Assembly: GCA_037965595.1 (NCBI GenBank)
Contig: CP150183.1
Coordinates: 3,410,001-3,474,000, forward strand
DNA: 64,000 bases
Source of the DNA: Alkalihalobacillus sp. FSL W8-0930
GTDB lineage: Bacteria; Bacillota; Bacilli; Bacillales; Bacillaceae_D
Direction: 5' to 3'
Shown here in pieces: positions 7,935 through 16,798 of this stretch. Under the pieces are notes generated by a model. That model did no database searches. It was not told the origin of the DNA and was given only the letters and a program-made list of their open reading frames with translations. The position numbers were made by a program, and so were the translations under genes. The first letter of the stretch is position 1. Every line of letters starts with the position of its first letter.

Positions 7935-8809
7935 ACGCTCACTCCTTCATTTCCTTCTAATTTTGCTCTTAAAATGTCAGTGATGTTAAGAGCTTGAACC
8001 TGTTGAACTTCATAGCGCGCTACTGCTAACGCTTCTTCTGTTGCAAAACGATCTTCCGTTAGAAGCATGGACGTGTTGCCGGTAGTCTGCACTCGCTTTA
8101 CTCCTGGAATGCTTGAAAGTCCTGGTGCGTGTTCGACCCAAATGTACGCATACTGTTCGCTGAGTGTGTCTTTTTCAAAAGGCCCCTCAAGCTCGCCCTT
8201 CTTCAGTACGTGAATATAGTCTGCCATCTCCCCGATCTCACTTGGCGTATGGGTAGAAAACAAGATCGTCCTCTCTTCATCTGCCTCTAGATAAGAAATC
8301 CACTCTCTCTTTAATTGCTCCTGCCCACTAATGTCGACACCTGCCAGTGGTTCATCCATAACTAATAGCTTCGAGGGCCTCGATAATGCTAATGCCGTCA
8401 TTGCTTTTTTTCGCATCCCGACAGAGAGCTTATCGAGCTTCTTCTTTAAAGGGAGGTCGAATTCGGTTACTAATCGGTTGAAGAGAACATGATCCCAACC
8501 TGTGTAGGCAATTTGTTCAAGATAAGCAAGTTCTTTTAACGAAAAGTAAGAATGCGGCCCTAACTCCTGTGGTATAAAAGCCAGTTTCTGTTTCCATTCT
8601 TCTTCCCAAGTAGTTTCTTTAAATCTATTTACGTTTCCGGAATCCACATTTACCAATCCTGTAAGAACATTTAAGAGCGTTGTTTTTCCAGATCCATTAT
8701 TTCCAACTAACGCATTGATACTTCCGGGTTCAAGTCCCATCGCTTGAATATTTAACACTTGTCGGTTTTCAATGCTCTTCTTTACGTTTGATAAAATAAT
8801 CGGTTTCAT
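7931..8809 (-). CDS. yhcG: ABC transporter ATP-binding protein (YhcG/YtrB-like)
   Basis: A second ATPase, 292 residues, with Walker A GNNGSGKTT, a degenerate signature (LSVGMRKK instead of LSGGQ), Walker B LLVMDEPLAGVD and the H-loop FSTHTPSE. The diverged signature is typical of YtrB-group ATPases, which work with small hydrophobic permeases such as the yhcE-type product of this operon. The start ATG follows AGGAGGGG. It lies 9 nt from the GntR gene. Confidence 0.88.
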   Translation of the reverse strand: MKPIILSNVKKSIENRQVLNIQAMGLEPGSINALVGNNGSGKTTLLNVLTGLVNVDSGNVNRFKETTWEEEWKQKLAFIPQELGPHSYFSLKELAYLEQIAYTGWDHVLFNRLVTEFDLPLKKKLDKLSVGMRKKAMTALALSRPSKLLVMDEPLAGVDISGQEQLKREWISYLEADEERTILFSTHTPSEIGEMADYIHVLKKGELEGPFEKDTLSEQYAYIWVEHAPGLSSIPGVKRVQTTGNTSMLLTEDRFATEEALAVARYEVQQVQALNITDILRAKLEGNEGVSV

Positions 8810-8818
8810 ATTCCCCTC

Positions 8819-9196
8819 CTATTTATTCAATAGTGTCTTGAACAAGCTTAATAGCTCAGTATCTGAATAATGGTGCTGTCTTCCTATACTAATGGCTTTC
8901 ATGAAACCCCGCTCAACTGTCTCAACCTTTTCTAACTGCTTCATCCCTGTATCTACTTCGGCAACAAAGGTTCCTTTTCCTTGCATGGTCCGGATCATCC
9001 CCTTCTCTTCAAGGTTGTGATACGCTCGTTTAGTTGTGATAACACTACAGGAAAGTTCTTTCGATAAAGCACGTATAGATGGAAGGCTTGCACCAGGTTC
9101 CAAATGACCTGAAATAATCAGAGCTTTGATTTGTTCTTCGATTTGATGATAAATGGGCGAACGGCTTGAATCTTCAATTTTAATTGGAAGTTTCAT
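8819..9196 (-). CDS. yhcF: GntR-family regulator, YtrA subfamily (YhcF-like)
   Basis: A 125-residue repressor with an N-terminal winged helix (PIYHQIEEQIKALIISGHL, then LPSIRALSKELSCSVITTKRAY as the HTH) and a short C-terminal dimerisation tail, the minimal YtrA architecture. Such proteins usually repress their own ABC operon. A near-perfect palindrome over the operon promoter (9958-9989) is the obvious operator. SD AAGGAGG. It is the second gene of the operon. Confidence 0.92.
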   Translation of the reverse strand: MKLPIKIEDSSRSPIYHQIEEQIKALIISGHLEPGASLPSIRALSKELSCSVITTKRAYHNLEEKGMIRTMQGKGTFVAEVDTGMKQLEKVETVERGFMKAISIGRQHHYSDTELLSLFKTLLNK

Positions 9197-9217
9197 ATGC
9201 TAACCTCCTTTGTATGA

Positions 9218-9934
9218 TCACACATGATAATCCACCTTACACATGTATTGTTTCATGTAATAAAACGCTAACAGAGTTGTGATAACGAGTACGATCAAAG
9301 CAATCACTGAGGCAGTCACTGGATGATATGCTGTGTAATAATAAATTTCAGACACGATACCAGAACCCAAGTACAATTGAACCAACCAATGTAGGGCAAA
9401 CAATAAAATGATGGTAATCACATTAAAAACAAAAAGGTACACTTTGGAATAACTTGCTCCTGCCTCTCCTATGACAATTGAACAAGCTATTACAATAGTT
9501 AGTACATTCCAAACAATAATCCAAGCGGGTAATGGAGTAAGCTCCTGAATAGTAGCAGGAAGTATCGTGAATAAAATAAGTACCAAAATGGTTTGAACTA
9601 TGATATTAAGAGATAGAAATAGAAACAATCTTGCTTTAATAATGGTGTTTATTGAAAAGGGCATTGTTCTCAAAATAATTTGTAAGGGAGTGGCATATAA
9701 GCTTCCCTTATTATAAGAAAGATAAAACGCCTTTCTTCTTACCCCCATATGGAGCACCCAACTTACCGGAATAATTAAGAAATCTAATGCCCACATAGAA
9801 CCGGGAGTTTCAAAAACAACCTTTAAGAAAGTTAACGATAACCCCATATATAATACGAATTTCAGCAATTGAGTTGGTTTAAAATTTCTAATCTCAAACA
9901 TCATCAACTTCCAAACCTGCTGCCTCTCTGACAT
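9218..9934 (-). CDS. yhcE: ABC-2-like membrane protein (YhcE-like), first gene of the operon
   Basis: A 238-residue hydrophobic protein with about six TM helices and no catalytic motif; probably the permease partner of the YhcG-like ATPase. The start is set at ATG 9934, which follows AGGAGG by 6 nt; the upstream in-frame ATG at 9940 touches the SD, and a still longer reading would begin upstream of the -10 element. The position ahead of the GntR gene matches yhcE in B. subtilis; sequence identity itself I cannot verify. Confidence 0.8.
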   Translation of the reverse strand: MSERQQVWKLMMFEIRNFKPTQLLKFVLYMGLSLTFLKVVFETPGSMWALDFLIIPVSWVLHMGVRRKAFYLSYNKGSLYATPLQIILRTMPFSINTIIKARLFLFLSLNIIVQTILVLILFTILPATIQELTPLPAWIIVWNVLTIVIACSIVIGEAGASYSKVYLFVFNVITIILLFALHWLVQLYLGSGIVSEIYYYTAYHPVTASVIALIVLVITTLLAFYYMKQYMCKVDYHV

Positions 9935-9957
9935 AGCCATCCTCCTAATATTTAGTG

Positions 9958-10012
9958 TTATAGTGTGTATATCTTTATATACACTATAACAGTGTGTATA
10001 TAAAATGTGCAA
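9958..10012 (-). promoter_or_regulatory. Promoter and palindromic operator of the yhcEFGHI-like operon
   Basis: On the minus strand TTGCAC (10012-10007) and TATAGT (9988-9983) have an 18-bp spacer. Immediately downstream and over the -10 lies an inverted repeat, TTATAGTGTGTATA (9958-9971) against TATATACACTATAA (9976-9989), 13 of 14 matching. A third half-site copy (AGTGTGTATATA) lies at 9991-10002 inside the spacer. The layout fits autorepression by the GntR/YtrA-type product. Confidence 0.8.
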
Positions 10013-10039
10013 GGGTCTTTTTTTATTTTTTTGAACAAT

Positions 10040-10068
10040 TCATATTTTCATCCTTTCATTCATACAGT
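10040..10068 (+). promoter_or_regulatory. SigE-type sporulation promoter of cwlJ
   Basis: TCATATT (10040-10046) and CATACAGT (10061-10068) are 14 bp apart and match the mother-cell SigE consensus. B. subtilis cwlJ is known to be SigE-dependent. The position is 38 bp before the cwlJ start. Confidence 0.7.
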
Positions 10069-10106
10069 TAGAGGGATGTTGATTTAAAGTCATACGGAGG
10101 TGTGAG

Positions 10107-10538
10107 ATGGCTGTTATTAAGGCATCTTCAAGTGATATTGATGTGTTGGCTCGTCTAATGAGAGCAGAGGCTGAGGGTGAAGGCGAACAGGGAATGTTGA
10201 TGGCAGGGAATGTGATGGTAAACCGGGCACGAGTGAGTTGTTCGGATTTTGGCAATGTCAACACGATTCCTCAGGTTGCTTTTCAGTCACCTGGTGGCTT
10301 TGAGGCTGTTCAAAAAGGGTACTTCTATCAACGTGCAAGAGAACGCGACAAACGATTGGCAAGGCGGTTAATCAATGGAGAACGCTTTTATCCTGCTGAC
10401 AATGCATTATGGTTTTTTAAGCCTGCAGGTGATTGTCCAGCCACATGGTATGGTCAGGTGAATTCGGGAAGGTATAAGTCGCACTGTTTTTACATTCCTA
10501 CTCAGGCTGAATGCGCTGAGGTCTTTTCCACTTTTTAA
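10107..10538 (+). CDS. cwlJ: Spore cortex-lytic enzyme CwlJ
   Basis: Cell-wall hydrolase needed for cortex breakdown in Ca-dipicolinate-triggered germination; located in the spore coat through GerQ. The 143-residue product is one hydrolase_2 domain without a signal peptide, as expected for a mother-cell-made coat protein. The motif RAEAEGEGEQGM carries the likely catalytic Glu21, followed by AGNVMVNRA; conserved aromatic segments include ALWFFKPAG. The start codon follows GGAGG. gerQ begins 20 bp downstream, the same order as in B. subtilis (cwlJ-ywdL). Confidence 0.95.
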   Translation: MAVIKASSSDIDVLARLMRAEAEGEGEQGMLMAGNVMVNRARVSCSDFGNVNTIPQVAFQSPGGFEAVQKGYFYQRARERDKRLARRLINGERFYPADNALWFFKPAGDCPATWYGQVNSGRYKSHCFYIPTQAECAEVFSTF

Positions 10539-10558
10539 ATACTTAAGGAGGCATGTGT

Positions 10559-11032
10559 ATGTATCAGCAACCTTGGAATTACCAGAATGGGTACTATGAT
10601 CAAGGATATTATCGTCAACAACCACAGCAGGGTCAGCAAGGCCAACAGGGTCCTGAGCCGTATTTCTCAGCACAGAACTACCAAACACCAGGCTTTGCCC
10701 AACAAGCTCAGGCGGGAGCTACGCCGGCAGAGGGCGGAGCATCACTTCCAATTGAACAGTCGTTTATCGAGAATATACTCCGCTTAAATCGTGGAAAAAA
10801 TGTGGTTGTTCATCAGACATTTGAGAACAATGATGAGTGGAATGCGCGTGTATTCCGCGGGCGATTAGAAGAAGCCGGCCGAGATCACATTATTGTTAGT
10901 AACCCTGAAACGGGAGAGAGCTACCTTCTTCTGATGGTTAACTTAGATTGGGTGACGTTTGATGAACCGATTACGTATTCGTATCCTTTTGGCCAACAGA
11001 GCTCAGACATCGGTACGTATTCTCCTCGGTAA
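10559..11032 (+). CDS. gerQ: Spore coat protein GerQ (YwdL)
   Basis: Coat protein that anchors CwlJ and is cross-linked by transglutaminase. The N-terminal 50 residues are rich in Gln, Tyr and Gly; the conserved C-terminal domain starts near LPIEQSFIENILRLNRGK and includes NDEWNARVFRGRLEEAGRDH. The start is placed at ATG 10559 because AAGGAGG ends 7 nt before it; the in-frame ATG at 10553 is only one base from the SD. The product is 157 residues. Co-transcribed with cwlJ, with a strong terminator downstream. Confidence 0.93.
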   Translation: MYQQPWNYQNGYYDQGYYRQQPQQGQQGQQGPEPYFSAQNYQTPGFAQQAQAGATPAEGGASLPIEQSFIENILRLNRGKNVVVHQTFENNDEWNARVFRGRLEEAGRDHIIVSNPETGESYLLLMVNLDWVTFDEPITYSYPFGQQSSDIGTYSPR

Positions 11033-11037
11033 CATAC

Positions 11038-11081
11038 AAAAATAGCGAACGTTCCATTATAGTGGAAGGTTCGCTATTTTT
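11038..11081. terminator. Bidirectional terminator between gerQ and ywdK
   Basis: AAAAATAGCGAAC pairs with GTTCGCTATTTTT, enclosing a further imperfect GTTCCA/TGGAA stem; A- and T-runs on both sides serve both convergent genes. Confidence 0.93.
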
Positions 11082-11086
11082 ATTTG

Positions 11087-11461
11087 TTATAGAGAGCGCA
11101 CGGCAAACGTACCAATTAAAATCCAGCCTATGATAAAAGCAAGACCTCCAATCGGTGTGATCGCTCCAAGCTTTGTAATGCCTGTCAGCGCCATAGCATA
11201 TAGACTACCTGAGAAAAAGATAATTCCAATTACAAATGCCCATCCGGCTCCCGTTAAAAGGGCAGATGACGTCATTTTCATTCCTGCTAGTGCAACGGCG
11301 ATGATACCTAAGCCGTGAATCATATGATATTGAACACCGGTCTGGTAGTTTTTTAGCATTCGTTCTGAAATTCTCGGCTCAAGTCCGTGGGCACCAAACG
11401 CTCCGATCCCAACTCCAAGTGCCATCACAATACTTCCAATTAGTAAAAATAACTTAACCAT
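11087..11461 (-). CDS. ywdK: DUF423 membrane protein YwdK
   Basis: A 124-residue integral membrane protein with four predicted TM helices and the family segment GAFGAHGLEPRISERMLKNYQTGVQYHMIHGL. The function of DUF423 is unknown. In B. subtilis ywdK sits beside ywdL (gerQ) and cwlJ, as here. It is convergent with gerQ. Confidence 0.92.
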   Translation of the reverse strand: MVKLFLLIGSIVMALGVGIGAFGAHGLEPRISERMLKNYQTGVQYHMIHGLGIIAVALAGMKMTSSALLTGAGWAFVIGIIFFSGSLYAMALTGITKLGAITPIGGLAFIIGWILIGTFAVRSL

Positions 11462-11589
11462 TCACAATCGTCCTCTCTCGTCTTTCCTTTAAGATTACCA
11501 TACCTTTTATCCAAAGAATTTCATTCCATCAAACTGTCATTGAATGCTCATTTCTATTAGTATAAAAGAATGGAGGTGTTTGCATACAT

Positions 11590-12204
11590 ATGAAAAATGT
11601 CCGTGTACGACCTTATACAATGGCTGATTACCCCTCGTTACGAACGATCCAAGAAAAAGCCTTTCCTCCTCCATTTCCTGAGGAGCTATGGTGGCAAAAG
11701 GATCACATTCAAAGCCATACTGATACCTTTCCTGGAGGAGGGTTGATTGCGGAAGTAGAAGGCGTCCCGGCCGGCTCCGCCACTTCGCTTATCGTCACTT
11801 TTGACGGCAAGCCCCATACGTGGGAAGAGATATCTGATTCCGGTTACATACAAGGAAGTCATAATCCGAATGGAGACACCTTGTACGGCATTGATTTATG
11901 TGTAAGACCAAGTATGCGCGGGAGTGGCGTGGCTCAAGCCCTATATGCAGCACGTAAACAAACCGTTCGTGAGCTTGGCCTTAAACGATTTGTGGCTGCT
12001 TGTCGTATCCCTGGCTTCCATCAATGCTCACACACGCTTTCAGTTGAAGAATATGTTCAAGCGGTCGTGTCGGGTGAACGCACCGATCTAGTCCTTACAT
12101 TTATGTTAAAGCAAGGGTTACGTCCCATCTCAATTTTACCAAACTATGTAAAGGACGAAGAGTCGCATGACTATGCAGTCTTAGTGGAGTGGCTCCCCTT
12201 ATAA
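11590..12204 (+). CDS. GNAT-family N-acetyltransferase
   Basis: A 204-residue protein with a GNAT fold: an N-terminal VRVRPYTMADYPSLRTIQEKAF strand-helix, a central GIDLCVRPSMRGSGVAQALYAAR segment (acetyl-CoA pyrophosphate loop, R-G-S-G-V-A, about 109-114) and VAACRIPGF after it. The substrate is unknown. SD GGAGGT is 12 nt from the ATG. Its stop overlaps the stop codon of putR by 6 bp, tail to tail, with no room for a terminator between them. Confidence 0.85.
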   Translation: MKNVRVRPYTMADYPSLRTIQEKAFPPPFPEELWWQKDHIQSHTDTFPGGGLIAEVEGVPAGSATSLIVTFDGKPHTWEEISDSGYIQGSHNPNGDTLYGIDLCVRPSMRGSGVAQALYAARKQTVRELGLKRFVAACRIPGFHQCSHTLSVEEYVQAVVSGERTDLVLTFMLKQGLRPISILPNYVKDEESHDYAVLVEWLPL

Positions 12205-13422
12205 ACTTTGATCTCTGCGTCTTTTTTTCATGACCATGATATCAATTAAGAGCTGGCAGTTCAGATTAAACTGATCAAATCGGATGGCAGTCAGCTCTTG
12301 AATTTGCTTTAAACGATATGATAACGTATTTGGGTGAATAAACAACTGCTCCGATGTTGCCTTCACCCGACAGTTATTCAATAAATAGAGTTCGATCGTT
12401 TTGATAAATTCAGTTTGACTGCTTGAGTCTTTGCGTTCAAGAATGACCAAATCAGGATTTTGATACTTTGTTTCCTCCTGAGCACCCGCCAGCACGTCGA
12501 TATAGCGAAGCATCCCTAGCTGCGCAAACTCACGACGGTCCACGGGCTGCTCTCCCAATAGATCTGCAACCTTCGTCACTTGAAGGGCTTCGTCATAGCC
12601 TCTTGCTAATTCACTTACATTTAAACAGGACCTGCTAATTCCCATCCACATATTCGAATAGGCCTCGTCCGTCATTTCTTGTTTCAGAGCATTTAGCATA
12701 CTGATGATCGTAAAAGGTGTTGGCTGCTCTCCTGTTAAGATAATCACATGCCCGTTGAAGCTTAAAACATAACTGTTTGGCAACGCGAGTTTTCTAAGTG
12801 CCTCCACTCTTTTTGAGAGAGGTGCGCCTTCTTCTTGAACAAAAATGGTTACCACCTGAAGTCGTGTATACGGAATCCCTTCTCTATACGCTCGTTCCTG
12901 TAACGTTCGTTTGGAAGTGACTCTTCCACTTAAGGCTGCTTGATAGACATCATCCACTGATTTACTCTTAGAGAGCTTAATCACCTGATTCTCGTGCATC
13001 GTCTTTGCAAGATGATTGATGGCCGCTTCAAAAAAAGTAAGCTCATTTTCTGTTAAAGGGTTTTGATATTCTTGGAGCCAAATATAGCCTTGGATTTCAT
13101 TCTGATAGCGAATGGTCTTAACAATTCTTGTGTTTAATCCAATCTCTTCAATCGGGCCAACTGTAAAACGATCCTTGCTCTCCTGAAGCTTCTCAATAAT
13201 CCCTCTTTCAAGGAAGGTATCATAAATATGCTGTGGACACTTTTTTGAGAAAATCGTTTGTTGGTTTGCGAGATCAAATTGATTAATATGATAGGAATGA
13301 TAGGCAGCTAATGAAAAGTCTGAGCTTTCAAGAACGATCGGTCGTTTTAATTCTTTGCTTGTGAAATCAATAATATCGCTCATTTCAGTTAATGACTCAA
13401 GCTGATTTAGAGACTTGTCCAT
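12199..13422 (-). CDS. putR: PucR/CdaR-type proline utilisation activator PutR
   Basis: A 407-residue regulator with a C-terminal PucR-type HTH (TSEQLFIHPNTLSYRLKQIQ, about 356-375) and a GGDEF-like middle region typical of CdaR proteins. It lies directly after putB-putC-putP, the B. subtilis gene order, where PutR activates the put operon in response to proline. A TTTGTGG-N5-CCACAAT dyad upstream of putB is a likely binding site. putR has its own upstream region with a cre-like element and is separated from putP by a terminator. Confidence 0.9.
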   Translation of the reverse strand: MDKSLNQLESLTEMSDIIDFTSKELKRPIVLESSDFSLAAYHSYHINQFDLANQQTIFSKKCPQHIYDTFLERGIIEKLQESKDRFTVGPIEEIGLNTRIVKTIRYQNEIQGYIWLQEYQNPLTENELTFFEAAINHLAKTMHENQVIKLSKSKSVDDVYQAALSGRVTSKRTLQERAYREGIPYTRLQVVTIFVQEEGAPLSKRVEALRKLALPNSYVLSFNGHVIILTGEQPTPFTIISMLNALKQEMTDEAYSNMWMGISRSCLNVSELARGYDEALQVTKVADLLGEQPVDRREFAQLGMLRYIDVLAGAQEETKYQNPDLVILERKDSSSQTEFIKTIELYLLNNCRVKATSEQLFIHPNTLSYRLKQIQELTAIRFDQFNLNCQLLIDIMVMKKRRRDQSL

Positions 13423-13486
13423 CCCACGATCCCCCTACATCACGTTTACCTTCATCATACGTTGATTGATTCTTGTTGTATAGAGG

Positions 13487-13500
13487 ATGAAAGCGCTCGT
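13487..13500. promoter_or_regulatory. Candidate cre site upstream of putR
   Basis: ATGAAAGCGCTCGT matches the cre consensus (WTGAAARCGYTTWN) except at two positions near the 3' side. It lies 65 bp upstream of the putR start and suggests carbon catabolite control. Confidence 0.5.
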
Positions 13501-13534
13501 CTATACAAAAAAGCCTGGGATAAAACTAAAAATC

Positions 13535-13576
13535 AATGAAAAATGGCGAATGATTCTACAATCGAATCATTCGCCA
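13535..13576 (-). terminator. Terminator of the putBCP operon
   Basis: A perfect 13-bp stem, TGGCGAATGATTC (13544-13556) with GAATCATTCGCCA (13564-13576), 7-nt loop. On the minus strand it is followed by a short T-run (TTTTTC). Confidence 0.8.
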
Positions 13577-13680
13577 TCGGTGTTTTTATTTGAACAAGCG
13601 GAGGGATTCTCCTGTAGCGGATTTGGTGCTACGTTCGTGCTTTACTTGCTACATTCATGTTATGTCCCGGCCTTTTTTCG

Positions 13681-15144
13681 CTAAGAAGACAATCGTTTTA
13701 CTTCATCAAATTGCTTTACAACCTTTGATGATGGTGCTGCTGTTATTAAACTAACGACATAAATCATCAGCACACTAACAGCAAATCCAGGAATAATTTC
13801 ATATAGAACGTCACCTAAACCAAATTCCGACCAAAGAACAACAGTAACTGCGCCAGATATCATCCCAGTGAGTGCTCCCCATGTGTTCATTCTGCGCCAG
13901 AACAAGCTTAGTAGCACAACCGGCCCGAATGATGCACCAAACCCTGCCCACGCGTAGGCCACCATATCAAGGATCGTATCAGGCTGGACCCAAGCAATAC
14001 TTAATGAACAGCCTGTGACGATAAACACAGCTAAGCGACCCACAAAGATTAATTCTTTTTCAGAGGCTGAGCGTTTAAAGAATGTTTTGTACAAATCGTC
14101 CGTGAGAGAGCTTGATGTTACGAGTAATTGTGAAGAAATCGTACTCATAACCGCTGCCAGTAGCGCAGATAAGATGAAGCCTGTGATTATTGGATGAAAT
14201 AAAATTGTGCCGAGTTGAATAAAGATTGTTTCCGAGTCAGCAATCGTCATGCCTTGCTGGCTGTAATAAGCCAATCCAATGAGTCCAGTAAACACTGCTC
14301 CCAGCAAGGAAATAATCATCCAGCTCATTCCAATATGCCTTGCCTTTTTTGCTCCCTTTGATGAAGATAATGCCATAAACCGGACAATAATGTGTGGCTG
14401 GCCAAAGTAGCCTAGCCCCCATCCAAGAAAGGAAATAATCCCTACTGCGCTTGCTCCGGTAAACAGATTAAGCATACTCGGGTCAATCGTACGAACTTCA
14501 GTTACAACCTCAGTTGGTCCACCAATGGTTATGAGGGTGACAAGCGGTACGAGAACGAGTGCCGTCATCATAATCATCCCTTGCACTACATCAGTCCAGC
14601 TCGCAGCCAGAAATCCACCAATCAACGTATAGATCAGTGTCACGCCAACTAATACAAGGACACCTGTTGAATAGCTAAAGCCTAGAACCTCGTTAAAAAT
14701 CACGCCCCCAGCTACCATTCCTGAGGCAATATAGAAGATAAAAAAGATTAAAATGACAAGACTTGAAAAGATCCGGAGCACTCTCGTCCGATCTCCAAAT
14801 CGATTTTCAAAATAACCAGGTATGGTAATTGAGTTATTCGCCACTTCCGTAAAGGTTCGGAGTCTCGGCGCGACATACAACCAGTTAATGTAGGCACCAA
14901 GTGTTAAACCTATTGCAATCCATGCTGCACGAAATCCTTGATCAAAAATCGCTCCAGGTAACCCCATTAGGAGCCACCCGCTCATATCGGATGCTCCTGC
15001 ACTAAGTGCGGCAACACCAGGCGATAGCCCTCTGCCACCAAGCATGTAGTCTGAATGGGACGTTGTACGTTTGTATGCATAATACCCAATGAGAATCATG
15101 GCCACCATGTATATAATAATCGAACTTATTAAATATGAATTCAC
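13681..15144 (-). CDS. putP: Proline:sodium symporter PutP
   Basis: Sodium-coupled proline uptake; a sodium:solute symporter with about 13 TM helices. Family residues are visible: SDMSGWLLMGLPGAIF (Na+ site region, TM2), FGQPHIIVRFMAL, and SSQLLVTSSSLTDDLYK. The start is set at GTG 15144 because GGAGGGG lies just upstream; a TTG at 15171 would place the SD inside the gene. The product is then 487 residues, normal for PutP. It is the third gene of putB-putC-putP. Confidence 0.94.
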   Translation of the reverse strand: MNSYLISSIIIYMVAMILIGYYAYKRTTSHSDYMLGGRGLSPGVAALSAGASDMSGWLLMGLPGAIFDQGFRAAWIAIGLTLGAYINWLYVAPRLRTFTEVANNSITIPGYFENRFGDRTRVLRIFSSLVILIFFIFYIASGMVAGGVIFNEVLGFSYSTGVLVLVGVTLIYTLIGGFLAASWTDVVQGMIMMTALVLVPLVTLITIGGPTEVVTEVRTIDPSMLNLFTGASAVGIISFLGWGLGYFGQPHIIVRFMALSSSKGAKKARHIGMSWMIISLLGAVFTGLIGLAYYSQQGMTIADSETIFIQLGTILFHPIITGFILSALLAAVMSTISSQLLVTSSSLTDDLYKTFFKRSASEKELIFVGRLAVFIVTGCSLSIAWVQPDTILDMVAYAWAGFGASFGPVVLLSLFWRRMNTWGALTGMISGAVTVVLWSEFGLGDVLYEIIPGFAVSVLMIYVVSLITAAPSSKVVKQFDEVKRLSS

Positions 15145-15184
15145 AGAACCCCTCCAGTTAAACAATCTCAACTAGTATACCAAA

Positions 15185-15216
15185 AGAACGAGACGGAATA
15201 AATCCGACTCGTTCTT
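15185..15216 (-). terminator. Hairpin between putC and putP (attenuator or processing site)
   Basis: AAGAACGAG-A-CGGA pairs with TCCG-A-CTCGTTCTT, about 13 bp with an A-A mismatch and 5-nt loop. On the minus strand only four T follow, so partial termination or 3' end protection of putBC mRNA is more likely than full stop. Confidence 0.55.
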
Positions 15217-15231
15217 CGTATTTAGATTGAC

Positions 15232-16782
15232 TTAGTAGGTTTCACTTACTGTTTTAGCGTTCATGTGTAGTGTTAGATAATCTGGTCCGCCTGCCTTAGA
15301 ATCTGTACCAGACATCTTGAAACCACCAAATGGATGGTATCCAACAATCGCACCTGTGCAATTGCGGTTAAAATACAGATTCCCTACATGGAATTCCTGC
15401 TTTGCACGCTCAATATGCGAACGATTATTTGTAATGACCGCACCTGTTAAGCCGTATTCTGTATTATTTGCTACCTGAAGCGCCTCATCAAAGCTCGCAA
15501 CCTTTGAAAACGCTAGAACGGGTCCAAAGATCTCTTCTTGCATGATCTTTGCTTCTGCATCAACATCTGCAAAGATGGTTGGCTGGATGAAGAATCCTTT
15601 TGAATCATCACCTGTTCCGCCACTTACGAGACGACCTTCTTCTTTTCCAATCTCAATGTAACCCATGATTTTTTCATAGGAAGCCGCATCGATAACCGGC
15701 CCCATATACGTAGAATGACTCTCAGGGTTACCCGTAATTTGTTCTTCTGTAATCTCAACAACACGCTCAACAACCGCATCATATACGTCTTCGTGTACAA
15801 CGGCTCTTGAACCAGCTGAACATTTCTGACCAGCAAAGCCAAAGGCAGACGTAAAGATCGACTGTGCAGCAAGCTCCACATCCCCGTCTTTGTCCACAAT
15901 GATCGTATCTTTTCCACCCATCTCTGCAATCACTTGCTTTAGGTGTTGCTGTCCAGGCTGCACGACGGCTGCACGTTCAAAAATACGTGTACCGACTTCA
16001 CGAGATCCTGTAAACGTAATAATGCTTGTTTTTGGATGATCAACAAGCGTATCTCCTACCTCAGATCCACTTCCAGGTACAAAGTTAATGACACCCTTTG
16101 GTACGCCTGCTTCTTCTAAGACTTCAACAAAACGAGCTGCAATGATTGGTGTCGCACTCGCAGGCTTTAGGACAACCGTGTTCCCAGAAACAAGTGGAGC
16201 CACTGTAATCCCGGCCATAATGGCAAATAAGAAGTTCCAAGGTGGAATAGATACCGTCACACCCGTTGGCGTATAGATGTACTGGTTGTACTCCCCTTCG
16301 CGACTATTAATCGGTTTGCCATTTGCAATCTCAATCATTTGTCTTGCGTAGTACTCAAGGAAATCAATCGCCTCTGCTGTATCTGCATCAGCCTCTTTCC
16401 AAGGCTTACCCGCTTCTTTCACAAGCAATGCTGAGAACTCATGCTTCTTGCGACGAATACTAGCTGCAGCACGAAACAGGATATTGGCACGTTCTTCCGC
16501 TTTTGTATATCTCCACGTTTCAAATGCCGTTGCCGCTGCCTCAATCGCTTTCTCCGCCAGCTCCTTTGTTGCCTTTGAAACACTGCCGATCACTTCATCC
16601 TTTTTCGCCGGATTGTATGAAACGATCTTCGCATCTGTCGTAATACGCTCACCGTTAATAATGAGTGGGTACTCTTTTCCTAGCCATTCTTGATTCACTG
16701 TTTGAAGAGCCTTTTCAAAAGCCTCTTGATTTTCTTTCTGGCTGAAATCTGTAAATGGTTCGTGTCTATAAGGTGTAGTCAT
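15232..16782 (-). CDS. putC: 1-pyrroline-5-carboxylate dehydrogenase (PutC/RocA type)
   Basis: NAD-dependent oxidation of glutamate semialdehyde/P5C to glutamate, second step of proline breakdown. The 516 residues equal RocA-type P5C dehydrogenase. Aldehyde dehydrogenase landmarks: [13 protein letters not shown] (NAD-binding), TFTGSREVG, the general base in AEMGGKD (Glu near 288) and the nucleophile in [14 protein letters not shown] (Cys near 322), then EIFGPVLAF and [18 protein letters not shown]. The ATG follows AAGGAG. It is 16 bp downstream of putB. Confidence 0.95.
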   Translation of the reverse strand: MTTPYRHEPFTDFSQKENQEAFEKALQTVNQEWLGKEYPLIINGERITTDAKIVSYNPAKKDEVIGSVSKATKELAEKAIEAAATAFETWRYTKAEERANILFRAAASIRRKKHEFSALLVKEAGKPWKEADADTAEAIDFLEYYARQMIEIANGKPINSREGEYNQYIYTPTGVTVSIPPWNFLFAIMAGITVAPLVSGNTVVLKPASATPIIAARFVEVLEEAGVPKGVINFVPGSGSEVGDTLVDHPKTSIITFTGSREVGTRIFERAAVVQPGQQHLKQVIAEMGGKDTIIVDKDGDVELAAQSIFTSAFGFAGQKCSAGSRAVVHEDVYDAVVERVVEITEEQITGNPESHSTYMGPVIDAASYEKIMGYIEIGKEEGRLVSGGTGDDSKGFFIQPTIFADVDAEAKIMQEEIFGPVLAFSKVASFDEALQVANNTEYGLTGAVITNNRSHIERAKQEFHVGNLYFNRNCTGAIVGYHPFGGFKMSGTDSKAGGPDYLTLHMNAKTVSETY

Positions 16783-16798
16783 GTGATCGTCTCCTTAC

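Noticed and set aside
13487-13684. 65-codon plus-strand ORF between putR and putP
   Set aside because: It runs through a perfect terminator stem and a cre-like site and has no convincing SD.
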